In this document: positions 1 through 11,932 of the stretch, piece by piece
Numbering within the stretch: the stretch's first letter is position 1
How the letters are laid out: each line of letters opens with the position of its first letter
Source of the DNA: Brevundimonas fontaquae
Lineage (GTDB): Bacteria; Pseudomonadota; Alphaproteobacteria; Caulobacterales; Caulobacteraceae
Direction of reading: 5' to 3'
DNA length: 64,000 nt
Assembly (NCBI RefSeq): GCF_017086445.1
Contig: NZ_CP070968.1
Location: forward strand, 2,728,001-2,792,000
The notes under the pieces: generated by a model
Databases searched by the model: none
Seen by the model: only the letters and a program-made list of their open reading frames with translations
What the model was told of the DNA's origin: nothing
Position numbers and translations under genes: made by a program

Positions 1-79
1 GGCCTTCCGCGCTGGCGCGCTGTCGGACGTAAAGCTGAGCTGGAAGAGCTTCGGCCGGGCGATTACCGGACGGGCGTAG
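1..79 (+). CDS. C-terminal tail of an unidentified protein (partial)
   Basis: The first 79 bases hold an open frame that enters from the left edge and ends at TAG (77-79). It gives 25 residues ending in ...SFGRAITGRA, with the codon bias of a normal high-GC gene. It is too short to assign to a family, so the product is unknown. A relic repeat starts 12 bases after the stop codon. Confidence 0.5.
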   Translation, partial: AFRAGALSDVKLSWKSFGRAITGRA

Positions 80-90
80 GCGGCACGATT

Positions 91-163
91 GTCTCCTCCC
101 TGTCGCGTCGCGATGGGGAGGTGGCGCGGCGCTTCTTCTGTCGGACTTCAAGAGTGCTCCACA
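91..163. repeat. Degenerate, shortened copy of the MITE-like palindromic repeat
   Basis: The stretch begins GTCTCCTCCC and continues with ATGGGGAGGTGGC and later TTCAAGAG and CTCCAC. These blocks occur in the same order in the better preserved element at 46540-46681. The middle part is missing and the right terminal inverted repeat is lost. It looks like a decayed member of the same family. No coding function is seen. Confidence 0.55.
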
Positions 164-184
164 ACACTCCGCAGAAACGAAACG

Positions 185-220
185 CAAAGAAAAAGGCCGC
201 TTCCCGAAGGAAGCGGCCTT
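185..220 (-). terminator. Rho-independent terminator of rpsU
   Basis: A perfect 12-bp stem (193-204 with 209-220, arms AAGGCCGCTTCC and its complement) has a CGAA loop. On the minus strand it is followed by a T-rich run (complement of 180-192). It lies 25 bases after the rpsU stop codon and is the strongest terminator seen in this window. Confidence 0.85.
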
Positions 221-245
221 AAATCTTTCGGCTTTCGCCGGGGTC

Positions 246-488
246 TTAACGACCGCCGGGAACGCGCGGCTTCGGCGCGGGCAGCAGGCCCTCGCGCTGC
301 ATGCGCTTGCGCGCCAGCTTGCGGGCGCGACGGATGGCTTCGGCCTTTTGACGGGCGCGCTTTTCCGAGGGCTTCTCGAAGTGCACGTGGCGCTTCATTT
401 CACGGAAGCTGCCCTCGCGCTGCATCTTCTTCTTCAGGGCTTTGAGCGCTTGGTCGACGTTGTTGTCGCGAACGAAAATCTGAACCAG
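246..488 (-). CDS. rpsU: 30S ribosomal protein S21, probable CTG start
   Basis: Component of the small ribosomal subunit platform, involved in mRNA start-site engagement. The protein reads (M)[19 protein letters not shown] and continues with the highly basic helix typical of alphaproteobacterial S21, ending KPRVPGGR (80 residues). The family begins at MVQIF. Here the codon before GTT-CAG is CTG (486-488), with AAGGAG 8 bases upstream, ideal Shine-Dalgarno spacing. No ATG, GTG or TTG occurs at that point; the next in-frame ATG is at 542 and would add 18 residues without homology, running through the ribosome binding site. I therefore place the start at CTG; the longer frame ends at 542. A strong terminator follows the gene. 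Confidence 0.93.
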   Translation of the reverse strand: MVQIFVRDNNVDQALKALKKKMQREGSFREMKRHVHFEKPSEKRARQKAEAIRRARKLARKRMQREGLLPAPKPRVPGGR

Positions 489-588
489 GTTAAACTCTCC
501 TTTGGCCGCCCGCCGCGTCCTGTGAGGGAGACGGGCGAACAAAATAAAATCGTCTTCCGACAGCCGGGCTCTCGGATGAAGGCGCGCT

Positions 589-616
589 GATACACGAGCC
601 GCCTCCTTCTGTCCAG
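589..616 (-). promoter_or_regulatory. Possible sigma-70 promoter of rpsU
   Basis: On the minus strand CTGGAC (611-616) and TGTATC (589-594) are 16 bases apart, about 100 bases upstream of the rpsU start. The match to TTGACA/TATAAT is moderate, so this is a weak prediction. Confidence 0.3.
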
Positions 617-664
617 ATCGTCGCGACCATTCTTCAAGGCTCGAAACGCCATGACGACCGGCGT

Positions 665-1324
665 ATGATCGCCCTTATGACCGAGACGACAGACTGGGCC
701 GACCGGACCGAACAGACCGTGCTGGACGCCGCCATCGCCCGCGCGCCCGCCCTGGGCTGGAATGCGCGTCTGGTGCGCGAAGCCTGCGAGGCGTGCGGCC
801 TGTCGCAGGGCGACGAGGAACTGCTGCTGCCCAACGGCGCGCGCGATCTGGCGGCCCTGCTGTCGCGCCGCCACGATGCGCGAGCGCTGGCGGCTCTGGG
901 TGAAATCGACGCCAGATCGCTGAAGATTCGCGAGCGAATCGCCCGCGCCGTGTCCGAGCGGATGGAGGCCGGCGCCGCGCATCTGGAGGCCACGCGTCGC
1001 TGCGCCGCCTTCCTGGCCCTGCCCGTCAACGCCGATCTGGGGCTGAAACTGGCTTGGGAGAGCGCGGATCATCTGTGGCGCTGGGCCGGGGACGAGGCGA
1101 CCGACTGGAATCACTATTCGAAGCGGACGATCCTGTCGGGCATCCTGATTCCCGCCCTGACCCTGCGCTGGTTCGACGGACGCGAAGCGGCGGAGGCCTT
1201 CGTCGCGCGGCGGATCGAGAACGTCATGGCCTTCGAGAAGTGGAAGGCGGGCAAGGATTTCGAAGCGCCGTTCCGCAAGGTGACGGATGTGCTGAGCCGC
1301 GTGCGGTATGGGGCGCGGGCGTAA
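665..1324 (+). CDS. COQ9 family protein (ubiquinone biosynthesis)
   Basis: COQ9 proteins are lipid-binding accessory factors of the ubiquinone biosynthetic complex, working with the COQ7-type hydroxylase. The 219-residue length fits the family. The diagnostic central segment is present: [20 protein letters not shown], then NHYSKR and LSGIL, a run conserved from alphaproteobacteria to mitochondria. The C-terminal half carries the FEKWK...FRKVTDVL helix. An ATG at 665 or a second at 677 (MTETTDW, closer to the usual family start) could be used; neither has a strong ribosome binding site. It is divergent from rpsU. The biochemical role in bacteria is inferred from the eukaryotic family. Confidence 0.85.
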   Translation: MIALMTETTDWADRTEQTVLDAAIARAPALGWNARLVREACEACGLSQGDEELLLPNGARDLAALLSRRHDARALAALGEIDARSLKIRERIARAVSERMEAGAAHLEATRRCAAFLALPVNADLGLKLAWESADHLWRWAGDEATDWNHYSKRTILSGILIPALTLRWFDGREAAEAFVARRIENVMAFEKWKAGKDFEAPFRKVTDVLSRVRYGARA

Positions 1325-1391
1325 GGCGAACGCGTCAAGGTTGCCGAAAAGCACAACCAATGCGACCCTTCGTTTCAACGGAGGGTGTGGG

Positions 1392-1571
1392 ATGCGAAAG
1401 ACTATTGCCTTGAGTGGCGTAGGCGTTTTGGCAGGGTCGGCGCTTTTGGGCGCACTTTCTTTCCAAGAGCCGCCGTCACGAGTGAAGCCAAAGATCTGTT
1501 GGGTCGAGAGCAAACCAATTCCCAACGGCGCGTTCAATGTCGTGCGGTGTGAAGCGACCAAGGTCGGCTGA
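1392..1571 (+). CDS. Small hypothetical exported protein
   Basis: The ATG at 1392 is preceded by GGAGGG at a good distance and gives 59 residues. MRK is followed by a hydrophobic stretch (about residues 5-21), then a short polar tail with two cysteines (KICWVES and VVRCEA). This resembles a signal peptide or single anchor with a very short mature part. The frame continues upstream to 1308, but the upstream residues are shadow translation of the COQ9 gene end. No family is recognised. It is convergent with purK, ending directly next to its stop codon. Confidence 0.5.
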   Translation: MRKTIALSGVGVLAGSALLGALSFQEPPSRVKPKICWVESKPIPNGAFNVVRCEATKVG

Positions 1572-2654
<1,083 letters not shown>

Positions 2655-3146
2655 TCAGTCCTCGACGGTTTCTGCGACGGATTCGGTCTGGGCGGCGCGG
2701 AAGGCGGCCAGGCGTCCGGCCAATGCCTCGTCCGACAGGGCCAGGATCTGGGCGGCCAGGATGCCGGCGTTGGCGGCGCCCGCCTCGCCGATGGCCAGGG
2801 TGGCGACCGGAACGCCAGCCGGCATCTGAACGATCGACAGCAGACTATCCATGCCCTTCAGCGCCTTGGACTGGACCGGCACGCCCAGCACCGGCAGTTC
2901 GGTCATAGAGGCGGCCATGCCCGGCAGATGGGCGGCGCCCCCTGCCCCGGCGATGATGACCTTGTATCCGGCGGCCTTGGCACCCGTGGCGAAATCGACC
3001 AGGCGTTGGGGCGTGCGGTGGGCGCTGACGACCTTGGCGTCCCAGGCGACGCCCAGTTGATCCAGGCGATCGGCGGCCAGCTTCATGGTCGGCCAGTCGG
3101 ACCGGCTGCCCATGATGATCGCCACCGGGGTTTCGGAAGTCGCCAT
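2655..3146 (-). CDS. purE: N5-carboxyaminoimidazole ribonucleotide mutase
   Basis: PurE class I isomerises N5-CAIR to CAIR in purine synthesis. The 163-residue protein starts at the ATG at 3146 ([20 protein letters not shown]), which matches the family start; a frame upstream to 3212 is not supported. The GSRSDWPTM phosphate-binding motif, [13 protein letters not shown] and [13 protein letters not shown] are all present. It is the first gene of a purE-purK pair with no gap between the genes. It is divergent from the GGDEF gene, so the promoter must lie in 3147-3251. Confidence 0.96.
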   Translation of the reverse strand: MATSETPVAIIMGSRSDWPTMKLAADRLDQLGVAWDAKVVSAHRTPQRLVDFATGAKAAGYKVIIAGAGGAAHLPGMAASMTELPVLGVPVQSKALKGMDSLLSIVQMPAGVPVATLAIGEAGAANAGILAAQILALSDEALAGRLAAFRAAQTESVAETVED

Positions 3147-3251
3147 GTCTGCAAGGCCCCTCGCGGAAAGGCGCCGGTTACAGCACGCGGGTGACGCCCG
3201 CAACCGCAACACCGTGATTTCAGCCGCGTCGGCCCGTAATGTCGGCCTTCA

Positions 3252-3893
3252 ATGTCGACGGATCACGCTCTACCATCGTTCGACCGCGCGACGCAGACTG
3301 AGTCGCGCCTTCGGAGCCATCCCTGCGCCGTGACCGACGTGGCCGAACACGACCTGACCGCCGAGATCGCGCGCCTGCGCGTCGAGCTGGAAGCGTGGAA
3401 GACGCGCGCCGCGGCCGCCGAGGCCGCCGCCGACCACGATGTGCTGACGCCCGCCCTGAACCGGCGCGGCTTCATCACGGCCATGCAGCGGACCATGGCC
3501 TATTGCCAGCGGCACGGAGTGCCGGCGGTGCTGCTGTATCTGGACATGGACGGGTTCAAGAGCGTCAACGACAGCTTGGGCCATGCGGCCGGTGATGCGG
3601 CCCTGGTCGCAGTGGCCGAGCTGTTCCTGGCCAATCTGCGCGAGTCGGACGCAGTCGGCCGACTGGGCGGAGACGAGTTCGCCCTGCTGATGTTGCACGC
3701 GGGCTATGAAGAGGGCCGGGCCAAGGCGCGTCAGCTGGCCGAGGCGCTGAAGACCGAAGGCTTCGTCTGGGACGGCCGGAAGACCGAACTGGGCGGCTCG
3801 TTCGGGGTGCGCGCCTGGGACGGCCATACCGACGCCGAGGTCTGGCTGACCGAGGCCGACGCCGCCATGTGGGTGAGGAAGAAGGGGCGCTGA
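3252..3893 (+). CDS. GGDEF domain protein, probable diguanylate cyclase
   Basis: A GGDEF domain makes cyclic di-GMP from two GTP. The 213-residue protein has a short N-terminal coiled-coil-like segment (about residues 33-62, Ala/Glu/Arg rich), then the cyclase domain from about residue 62. The active-site motif is intact (RLGGDEFALLM, GGDEF at 139-143), and an RESD inhibition-site motif lies exactly five residues before it, so product inhibition by cyclic di-GMP is expected. No transmembrane or sensory domain is present. The start may be the ATG at 3252 or a GTG at 3330 directly before the coiled coil. It is divergent from purE. Confidence 0.9.
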   Translation: MSTDHALPSFDRATQTESRLRSHPCAVTDVAEHDLTAEIARLRVELEAWKTRAAAAEAAADHDVLTPALNRRGFITAMQRTMAYCQRHGVPAVLLYLDMDGFKSVNDSLGHAAGDAALVAVAELFLANLRESDAVGRLGGDEFALLMLHAGYEEGRAKARQLAEALKTEGFVWDGRKTELGGSFGVRAWDGHTDAEVWLTEADAAMWVRKKGR

Positions 3894-3901
3894 GGCCCCT
3901 T
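3882..3901. terminator. Weak hairpin between convergent genes
   Basis: A 7-bp stem AAGGGGC/GCCCCTT spans the stop codon of the GGDEF gene. There is no T-run, so it may be only a partial terminator between the two convergent genes. Confidence 0.3.
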
Positions 3902-3915
3902 CCCGCCCCTGCCGC

Positions 3916-5718
3916 TTAAAGCGGCAGTTTCAGCTGAATGCCGCCCATGTGGCTGTCGGCGTGGTCACCGAAGCGGCCGCGATAGCCGACCGTCACCTTG
4001 ACCGGGCCGACCGCCCCCTCCACGCCGGCCGAGGCCAGGAACTGGCCGCCGAACGGATCGTCGATCTCGCGCGACAGCACCTGGGCCGGGTTGTTGTAGA
4101 GACCGACGCGCACCGGATCGGAGCTGTCGTCCAGGGCGTCGCGGTAGCCGCCCTCGGCGAACAGGCCGAAGCTGCCCATTTCAGCCTCGGCGCGCAGGGC
4201 GACCTCGCCGGTCAGAGCCTTCACAGTGCGATCGCCGTATTGATACTGGGCACCGACGCCCTGTTCGTAATAGCCGTCCACGTCGCTGGACACATAGGCC
4301 AGGGCCGCACGGGGCGACAGGGCGACGCCGCCCATGTCGAACCACATGCCGCCCTGCAGACGCGCGCCGCTGCTGAGCGCGCGGGTTTCGGCGGTGTGGA
4401 CGATCGGCGCCAGGCTGGTGGTGCGTTTGATGTCGTCGATGTTGTCGCGCGCCACGCCGACGGCGGCGTTGACGAAGAAATCGCCCGAGCGCCAGCCGCC
4501 ATAGACGTCCAGGCCGAAGCTTTCGACGTTGAACTGCAGCGCCTGGCTTTCGACGTCGGTGTTGCGCGCCGTGCCGGCCAGCCCGAAGCGCCAGTTGGCC
4601 GAAGGGCCGGCCTCAAGCGCGATACGGGCGCCCCAGCCGTCGCTGGACGAGCTGGTGACCGAGCCGCGCGCGTCGGTGTCGACGCTGTCGATCAGGGCCG
4701 AGGTGGTGACGGAGACGCCGGCCTCCCACGGTTGACGGCCCGACAGGGCCTCGCCCGCGGCGTCCAAAGCATCCTCGCGGTGACGATAGGCCGTCTCGCC
4801 CTGCAGGGTCGATTGAGCGCCGATGTCGCCGTAGTAGAGGTAGTCTGTCGCCAGCTGGGCGATGATCCGGTGGCCCGCCGCGGTCGGGTGGACATCGTCA
4901 AAGTAGAAATAGCTGTCGGGGTTCGCGCAAACCGTAACCCCGTTGAAGCACTTCTCAGTGATATTGGTGATGCCGAACAGCCCTGGATTGGCGGCCAGCG
5001 TGTCGCTGACCTTGAACAGGTCCATCATGATGATGTTGCTGTCTGGACGCGCGGCGGCGGTGGCGGTCAGATTGGCCTGTAGCGCCGTGTTGAAGGTGGT
5101 CACCGCATAGTCGGCCAGCGGCGCCGCCTTCTGGCCGCGGAAGAGAGGCGTCAGGCTGAGCTTGGGCAGGTTGGTGACCAGGATGGTCCCGGCGCCGGCG
5201 CCCGCCACGGTGTTGACCAGCGTGTTGACGTTAGTGGCAGCTGTAGTGGCGACAGGGGTGATGGCGGCAACCGGATTGGTGGTGAGGCCGGCGGCGGGCA
5301 GACCCTGGAAGATGTCGTTTGCGCCGCCCAGGACGCTGACCAGATCGGTCGCGCTGAACCGGCCGCCCGCAGCGGTGTAGCGCGACAGCTGGTTCAGCAT
5401 GCCGAACGGCACGCCGGCCGAGGCGTCGGTGCGCGAGCCGCCGAAGGCGTAGTTGATGCTGCCCGTCACCGAGCCGTTGAAGTTGGCGGCGTTGAAGCCC
5501 AGCAGTTCAACGAAGGTCGGCCCGTTCGAGAAGCGGCGCGCATAGGGCGGCGACGGCGGCTGGGTCCCGCCCGAGATCAGAAACAGGTTGCCGTTGTCGC
5601 TGAGGCTGTCGCCGAAGACGACGAGACGGTTGTAGGTCTGGGCCGAGGCCGAGCCGGCAAAAGCGCAGGCGGCGAGCGCCAGAGCGGCGACGGCGCCGCC
5701 GGTGATGAAGCGTGACAT
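3916..5718 (-). CDS. Autotransporter GDSL-type lipase/esterase
   Basis: Predicted surface esterase of the SGNH/GDSL superfamily, similar in plan to EstA-type autotransporters. The 600 residues comprise a signal peptide (residues 1-26, cut after SASA), a catalytic domain with block I VVFGDSLSDNGNLF (Ser nucleophile), block III LGGANDIF and block V FDDVHPTAAGH (Asp/His), and a C-terminal autotransporter beta-barrel from about residue 320 to the end, rich in alternating aromatic and Gly residues. The start ATG has GGGAGGAA upstream. The barrel ends KLPL rather than in the usual aromatic residue. The substrate cannot be deduced. It is a single-gene unit. Confidence 0.9.
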   Translation of the reverse strand: MSRFITGGAVAALALAACAFAGSASAQTYNRLVVFGDSLSDNGNLFLISGGTQPPSPPYARRFSNGPTFVELLGFNAANFNGSVTGSINYAFGGSRTDASAGVPFGMLNQLSRYTAAGGRFSATDLVSVLGGANDIFQGLPAAGLTTNPVAAITPVATTAATNVNTLVNTVAGAGAGTILVTNLPKLSLTPLFRGQKAAPLADYAVTTFNTALQANLTATAAARPDSNIIMMDLFKVSDTLAANPGLFGITNITEKCFNGVTVCANPDSYFYFDDVHPTAAGHRIIAQLATDYLYYGDIGAQSTLQGETAYRHREDALDAAGEALSGRQPWEAGVSVTTSALIDSVDTDARGSVTSSSSDGWGARIALEAGPSANWRFGLAGTARNTDVESQALQFNVESFGLDVYGGWRSGDFFVNAAVGVARDNIDDIKRTTSLAPIVHTAETRALSSGARLQGGMWFDMGGVALSPRAALAYVSSDVDGYYEQGVGAQYQYGDRTVKALTGEVALRAEAEMGSFGLFAEGGYRDALDDSSDPVRVGLYNNPAQVLSREIDDPFGGQFLASAGVEGAVGPVKVTVGYRGRFGDHADSHMGGIQLKLPL

Positions 5719-5832
5719 GAAATTCCTCCCGCAGCCGTCGTTGCGCGGCCGTTCGACGTGAGGATGCGCCAGTTCGCGCAGAGCGCAAGATGCCGCGAGG
5801 TCAGCTTTGAGAAGATATTTGCGAGCGACGTA

Positions 5833-7725
<1,893 letters not shown>

Positions 7726-7846
7726 GGGCGGCGTCTTAGCGGCCTTCGCGCCTGCGGCAAAGCCGAGCGATGCTGCTCACTGTGGGCAGATGCGCTAAAA
7801 GTTTGCCGCCCGTCGCGATTTTCACCGGACGAGCGGCACAAAAATA

Positions 7847-8386
7847 TCAGAAGCGCGCGATGCGACGCACGTGGCTGTCCGGACGACGGCTTTCGAGCAC
7901 CGCTGCGCCGACGGCGGCGGCGATGGTCGCCACCGCCAGCAGCGCTCCGCCTTCGCGGGCGTGGTCACGCGCATATTGACCGGCGTCGTCAGCGTAGCGG
8001 CGCGCCGTCTTGCCATGCTTCTTCAGCGCCTTCTTGCCGTCCTTGCGGGCCGAACGGAACCAGTCATCGGCGCGGTCGCGCACGTCATAGGCGGTGTCTG
8101 CGGCGCGGTGGCGGGCGTCGCGCGAAATCGCGCCGGCGCGTTCACCGACATCCTCGGCCCGGTGGCGGAAAGCGTCGACGGCGTCGTGGAAACGGTCGCG
8201 CAGTTCAGACGTATCGACCCAGCCGCGCGGGTCGATACGCGACTTGATGCGCTGGTAACGGGTGGGGCCGCTGCGTTGCGTCAGATAGACGACGGCGACA
8301 GCGCCGAGCGCGACTGCGAGGAGGCTGCCGGCGGTGATGCCGGGGTGTTTGCGAATCTCTTCGATCGGATCGATGTCGCGGATCAT
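7847..8386 (-). CDS. Membrane-anchored amphipathic-helix protein of unknown function
   Basis: The ATG at 8386 has GAGG at fair spacing and gives 179 residues. An N-terminal hydrophobic segment (HPGITAGSLLAVALGAVAVV) is followed by about 100 residues of charged, Ala-rich helix with many R-x-x-A-x-D repeats (for example AEDVGERAGAI, ARHRAADTAYDVRDRADD), then a second hydrophobic segment (LLAVATIAAAVGAAVL) and a short basic tail. The pattern resembles DUF883/apolipoprotein-like or YtxH-like envelope-stress proteins, but no named family is certain. It stands alone between the ser fusion gene and hslO. Confidence 0.65.
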   Translation of the reverse strand: MIRDIDPIEEIRKHPGITAGSLLAVALGAVAVVYLTQRSGPTRYQRIKSRIDPRGWVDTSELRDRFHDAVDAFRHRAEDVGERAGAISRDARHRAADTAYDVRDRADDWFRSARKDGKKALKKHGKTARRYADDAGQYARDHAREGGALLAVATIAAAVGAAVLESRRPDSHVRRIARF

Positions 8387-8575
8387 CGGCGGAACCTCTT
8401 CAGTTATTGGCGTCATGAACGGAGCGACGGCTCCGCTTGAGCCAAAAGAGCGATCCGCGCCGAAATCGGTTCCGTCGCCCTCCCCCAGACCGGGCGGATT
8501 AGCCCCCCCTTATCAAGCCGGCTGCGGGCGCCTACATAGCCGCGATCCCGAAATGACGCCCCAAAGGACCTCGCC

Positions 8576-9499
8576 GTGACCGATCACGCGCCCAACACTC
8601 CCGTTTCCGACGATCTGGCCGCCGCCTTCCAGATCGAAGGCTGGCCCGTGCGCGGTCGCCTGGTTCGCCTGGGCGCGACCATCGACAAGATCCTGGCCGC
8701 CCACGCCTATCCCGAGCCGGTCGCCGCCCTGTTGGGCGAGGCCTGCGCGCTGGCCGCCCTAATCGGCTCCAGCCTGAAGTTCGAGGGTCGCCTGCTGGTC
8801 CAGGCCCAGGGCGACGGCCCCGTGCGCTATGTCGTCGCCGACTACGGCACCGACGGGTCGCTGCGCGGCTATTGCCGCTACGACGAGGCCGAGGTGGCCG
8901 AGGCGTCGCAGGGGTTCGCCCGGCCCGGCGCCCGATCGCTGCTGGGCCAGGGCGTCTTCATCATGACGCTGGATCGCGGCCCGGACTTCGAGCGCACCCA
9001 AGGGATCACGCCGATCGAGGGCGAAAGCCTGTCGCTGGCCGCCGAACACTATTTCCAGCAGTCGGAACAGGTGCCGACCAAGGTGCGTCTGGCCGTCGGC
9101 CAGGTTCAGACCGAGGCCGGATCGCAGTGGCGCGCCGGCGGGGCGATGATCCAGATCATCGCCGGCGACGAGGCGCGCGGTTCGACCGAAGAGGTGTGGG
9201 ACCGCACGCGGGCCCTGTTCGGCACGCTGGGCGATGACGAACTGGTCGATCCGACGATCTCGCCCGAGACGCTGCTGTTCCGCCTGTTCCACGAGGACGG
9301 CGTGCGGCTGGAGGGCGCGCGAGAACTGACGGCCGTGTGCCGTTGCTCGCGCGAACGGATCACCTCGGTCCTGGCCTCTTTCGATCCGGCCGAGCGCGCC
9401 GAGATGCTGGAGGACGACGGCAAGATCCGCGTCACCTGCGAATACTGCGCCACGGTCTATGCGCTGGACCCCGACGAAGTGGTCGCAGAGCAAATCTGA
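8576..9499 (+). CDS. hslO: Hsp33 redox-regulated chaperonin
   Basis: Hsp33 is a cytoplasmic holdase switched on by oxidation. The 307-residue protein starts at GTG 8576. The N-terminal core (FQIEGWPVRGRLVRLG, LLGEACALAALIGSSLKFEG) is followed by the linker and the C-terminal zinc/redox centre, where four cysteines are seen as CRC (in VCRCSRERI) and CEYC near the C-terminus, as required for zinc binding and disulfide switching. The length is normal. It is followed at once by a terminator shared with phoB on the other strand. Confidence 0.96.
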   Translation: MTDHAPNTPVSDDLAAAFQIEGWPVRGRLVRLGATIDKILAAHAYPEPVAALLGEACALAALIGSSLKFEGRLLVQAQGDGPVRYVVADYGTDGSLRGYCRYDEAEVAEASQGFARPGARSLLGQGVFIMTLDRGPDFERTQGITPIEGESLSLAAEHYFQQSEQVPTKVRLAVGQVQTEAGSQWRAGGAMIQIIAGDEARGSTEEVWDRTRALFGTLGDDELVDPTISPETLLFRLFHEDGVRLEGARELTAVCRCSRERITSVLASFDPAERAEMLEDDGKIRVTCEYCATVYALDPDEVVAEQI

Positions 9500-9504
9500 A
9501 TTGC

Positions 9505-9531
9505 AAAGGGCGGCTCCGGGAGCCGCCCTTT
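9505..9531. terminator. Bidirectional terminator between hslO and phoB
   Basis: A perfect 12-bp stem AAAGGGCGGCTC (9505-9516) pairs with 9520-9531 around a CGG loop. The A-run on one side and T-run on the other can serve both convergent genes. Confidence 0.75.
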
Positions 9532-9537
9532 CCTATC

Positions 9538-10230
9538 TCAGCCTTCCAAATCCAGCGAATAGCCCGCCGAGCGGACCGTGCGGATGGGGTTGGCGCTTTC
9601 GTCGGCGATGGCCAGGGCCTTGCGCAGGCGCCCGACGTGCACGTCCACCGTGCGGGCCTCGACATAGACGTCCGAGCCCCAGACCGCGTCCAGCAGCTGC
9701 TCGCGGCTGAACACCCGGCCGGGGTGCTGCATGAAGTGGTCGAGCAGTCGGAACTCGGTCGGGCCCAGATGGACCTCCTTGCCGTTGCGCTTCACCCGGT
9801 GCGAGACGCGATCCACGACGATGTCGCCGTGGTTCAAACGGTCGTCGGCCAGACCCGGACGGATGCGGCGCAGGACGGCGCGGATGCGCGCGATCAGCTC
9901 CACCATCGAAAAGGGCTTGGTCAGATAGTCGTCGGCGCCGGTGTCCAGACCGCGAACCCGGTCGCTCTCCTCCCCGCGCGCCGTCAGCATGATGATCGGC
10001 AGGTTGCGGGTCTCGGCCTTGCCGCGAATGCGACGGCAGACCTCGATGCCCGACAGCTTGGGCAGCATCCAGTCCAGCAGCACCAGATCGGGCAGACGCT
10101 CGTCGATCTGGAGCATGCCCTCCTCGCCGTCGGCGGCGACGGCGACGTCGTAGCCTTCCTTTTCGAGATTGTACTGAAGAAGGGTCGCCAGCGCGTCCTC
10201 GTCTTCCATCACAAGGATATAGGGCTGCAC
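9538..10230 (-). CDS. phoB: Phosphate regulon response regulator PhoB
   Basis: Transcription factor that, when phosphorylated by PhoR, binds Pho boxes during phosphate limitation. The 230 residues comprise a receiver domain (acidic pocket MEDED, phospho-acceptor Asp in LVLLDWMLPK, the MLTARGEESDRVRGLDTGAD segment, Lys in LTKPFS) and an OmpR-type winged helix (LGPTEFRLLDHFMQHPGR, REQLLDAVWG, RTVDVHVGRLRKAL). It is the last gene of the pst/pho cluster. A phosphate box lies in front of pstC, upstream in the same cluster. Confidence 0.96.
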   Translation of the reverse strand: MQPYILVMEDEDALATLLQYNLEKEGYDVAVAADGEEGMLQIDERLPDLVLLDWMLPKLSGIEVCRRIRGKAETRNLPIIMLTARGEESDRVRGLDTGADDYLTKPFSMVELIARIRAVLRRIRPGLADDRLNHGDIVVDRVSHRVKRNGKEVHLGPTEFRLLDHFMQHPGRVFSREQLLDAVWGSDVYVEARTVDVHVGRLRKALAIADESANPIRTVRSAGYSLDLEG

Positions 10231-10250
10231 GTCGGGTCTCCGGTCTCGGG

Positions 10251-10976
10251 TCAGTGCGTCGAAAGGTTCGGCGTCGGATCGGAATCCTCAGCCGTGGGTT
10301 GGGCGCGCGGGCGTTCGCCCACGATGTCTTCGCCCGTGATCTCGTAGTGGACGGTCTCGGCGATGTTGGTCGCGTGGTCGCCGATCCGCTCCAGGTTCTT
10401 GGCCATGAAGAGCAGATGGGTGCAGGCGCCGATCGTGCGCGGATCGCCCATCATGTAGGTCAGCAGTTCGCGGAACAGGGCATTGTAGTGCTCGTCGACT
10501 TCGTCGTCGGTCTGCCAGACGGCGACGGCGCGATCGAGTTCCGAGGCCGTATAGGCGTCCAGCACATCGCGCAGGCGGGTCGAGACCAGCCGTCCCATCC
10601 GCTCGATCGAACGGGTCAGGGGCTGCATCGGTTGGGCTTCGGCCAGGATCAGCGCGCGCTTGGCGATATTCTTGGCCAGGTCGCCTGTGCGCTCCAAATC
10701 GGTGGCGATCTTCATGGCGCCCAAGGTGCGGCGCAGGTCGCTGGCGACCGGCTGGCGCAGGGCGATCAGGCGGATCGCCTTCTTCTCGATATCGCGGTGC
10801 AGGGCATCCAGCTTCAGATCGCGTTCCACCACGGCGCGGGCCAGAGCGATGTCGCGCCGGGCGACGGAATCGATGGCGTCCGCAACCTGGGCCTCGGCCA
10901 GGCCGCCCATGCGGGCGATCTCGGCCGTGATCTGGTTCAGTTCGTCGCCATAGGCTTTGACGGTGTGCTGGTTCAT
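10251..10976 (-). CDS. phoU: Phosphate signalling complex protein PhoU
   Basis: PhoU links the Pst transporter to PhoR and keeps the regulon off when phosphate is plentiful. The ATG at 10976 gives 241 residues beginning MNQHTVKAYGDELNQITAEI, as in the family; the open frame further upstream is pstB antisense-frame shadow. Two three-helix PhoU repeats are present, each with the metal-binding E/D-x-x-x-D pattern (MKIATDLERTGDLAKNIAKR and LFMAKNLERIGDHATNIAE). It lies 4 bases after pstB and 20 bases before phoB. Confidence 0.95.
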   Translation of the reverse strand: MNQHTVKAYGDELNQITAEIARMGGLAEAQVADAIDSVARRDIALARAVVERDLKLDALHRDIEKKAIRLIALRQPVASDLRRTLGAMKIATDLERTGDLAKNIAKRALILAEAQPMQPLTRSIERMGRLVSTRLRDVLDAYTASELDRAVAVWQTDDEVDEHYNALFRELLTYMMGDPRTIGACTHLLFMAKNLERIGDHATNIAETVHYEITGEDIVGERPRAQPTAEDSDPTPNLSTH

Positions 10977-10980
10977 CGGA

Positions 10981-11928
10981 TTAGCCGAAGCGTCCCGTGA
11001 TGTAGTCGAGCGTGCGCCGTTCGCGCGGATTCTGGAAGATGTCTTCCGTATCCCCGGTTTCGACCAGACGGCCCATGTGGAAGAAGGCGGTGCGTTGCGA
11101 CACACGCGCGGCCTGGGCCATCGAGTGGGTGACGATGACGATGCAGAACCGCTCGCGCAGTTCGTCAATCAGCTCCTCGATCCGCGCCGTGGCGATGGGG
11201 TCCAGCGCCGAGCAGGGTTCGTCCATCAGGATGACTTCGGGGTTCACGGCGATGGCGCGGGCGATGACCAGACGCTGCTGCTGGCCGCCTGACAGACCCA
11301 TGGCCGACGATTGCAGGCGGTCGGCGACCTCTTCCCACAGGCCAGCGCGCTTGAGTGCCTTTTCAACGACCTCGTCCATCTCGGCCTTGGACGACACCAG
11401 ACCGTGGATCTTGGGTCCGTAGGCGACGTTTTCGTAGATCGATTTCGGGAAGGGGTTCGGACGCTGGAACACCATGCCGACGCGGGCGCGCAGCAGCACC
11501 GGATCGATGGAGCGGTCATTGATGTCCTCGCCGTCCATGGCGATGCGGCCCGTGACCTTGGCCCCGGCGATGGTGTCGTTCATGCGGTTCATGGTCCGCA
11601 GGAAGGTGGACTTGCCGCAGCCCGACGGGCCGATCAGGGCCGTGACGGTCTTGTCCGGAATATCCAATGAGACGTCATAGAGCGCCTGTTTGCCCTCGTA
11701 GAAGACCGAGACGTCGCGCGCGGCGATCTTGATCGGACCGACAGGCGGGTTGTCGACCACAGCGGAGCCCGACCGGGGCGTGGCGTCTTCGACACGCGGT
11801 TCGGCGGCGGCACCCTTGGACGGGGCGATTTCGGGCAGGATCTGACCGCCCATGCGCGGCGCTTCGGTCGGATCGACCGAGCCGGCGCCGGTCTGGTCCT
11901 CGGCGGAGCGGAAAATACGGAATTTCAT
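10981..11928 (-). CDS. pstB: Phosphate ABC transporter ATP-binding protein
   Basis: ATPase of the high-affinity Pst phosphate importer. The 315-residue protein has a low-complexity N-terminal extension of about 65 residues (Pro/Ala/Glu rich) before the canonical domain. Walker [10 protein letters not shown], signature LSGGQQQR, Walker [13 protein letters not shown] and the H-loop VTHSM are intact. The segment [19 protein letters not shown] is typical of PstB. The extension is longer than in E. coli PstB; it could start later, but no better ribosome binding site decides this. It lies between pstA and phoU in one operon. Confidence 0.96.
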   Translation of the reverse strand: MKFRIFRSAEDQTGAGSVDPTEAPRMGGQILPEIAPSKGAAAEPRVEDATPRSGSAVVDNPPVGPIKIAARDVSVFYEGKQALYDVSLDIPDKTVTALIGPSGCGKSTFLRTMNRMNDTIAGAKVTGRIAMDGEDINDRSIDPVLLRARVGMVFQRPNPFPKSIYENVAYGPKIHGLVSSKAEMDEVVEKALKRAGLWEEVADRLQSSAMGLSGGQQQRLVIARAIAVNPEVILMDEPCSALDPIATARIEELIDELRERFCIVIVTHSMAQAARVSQRTAFFHMGRLVETGDTEDIFQNPRERRTLDYITGRFG

Positions 11929-11932
11929 TCTC

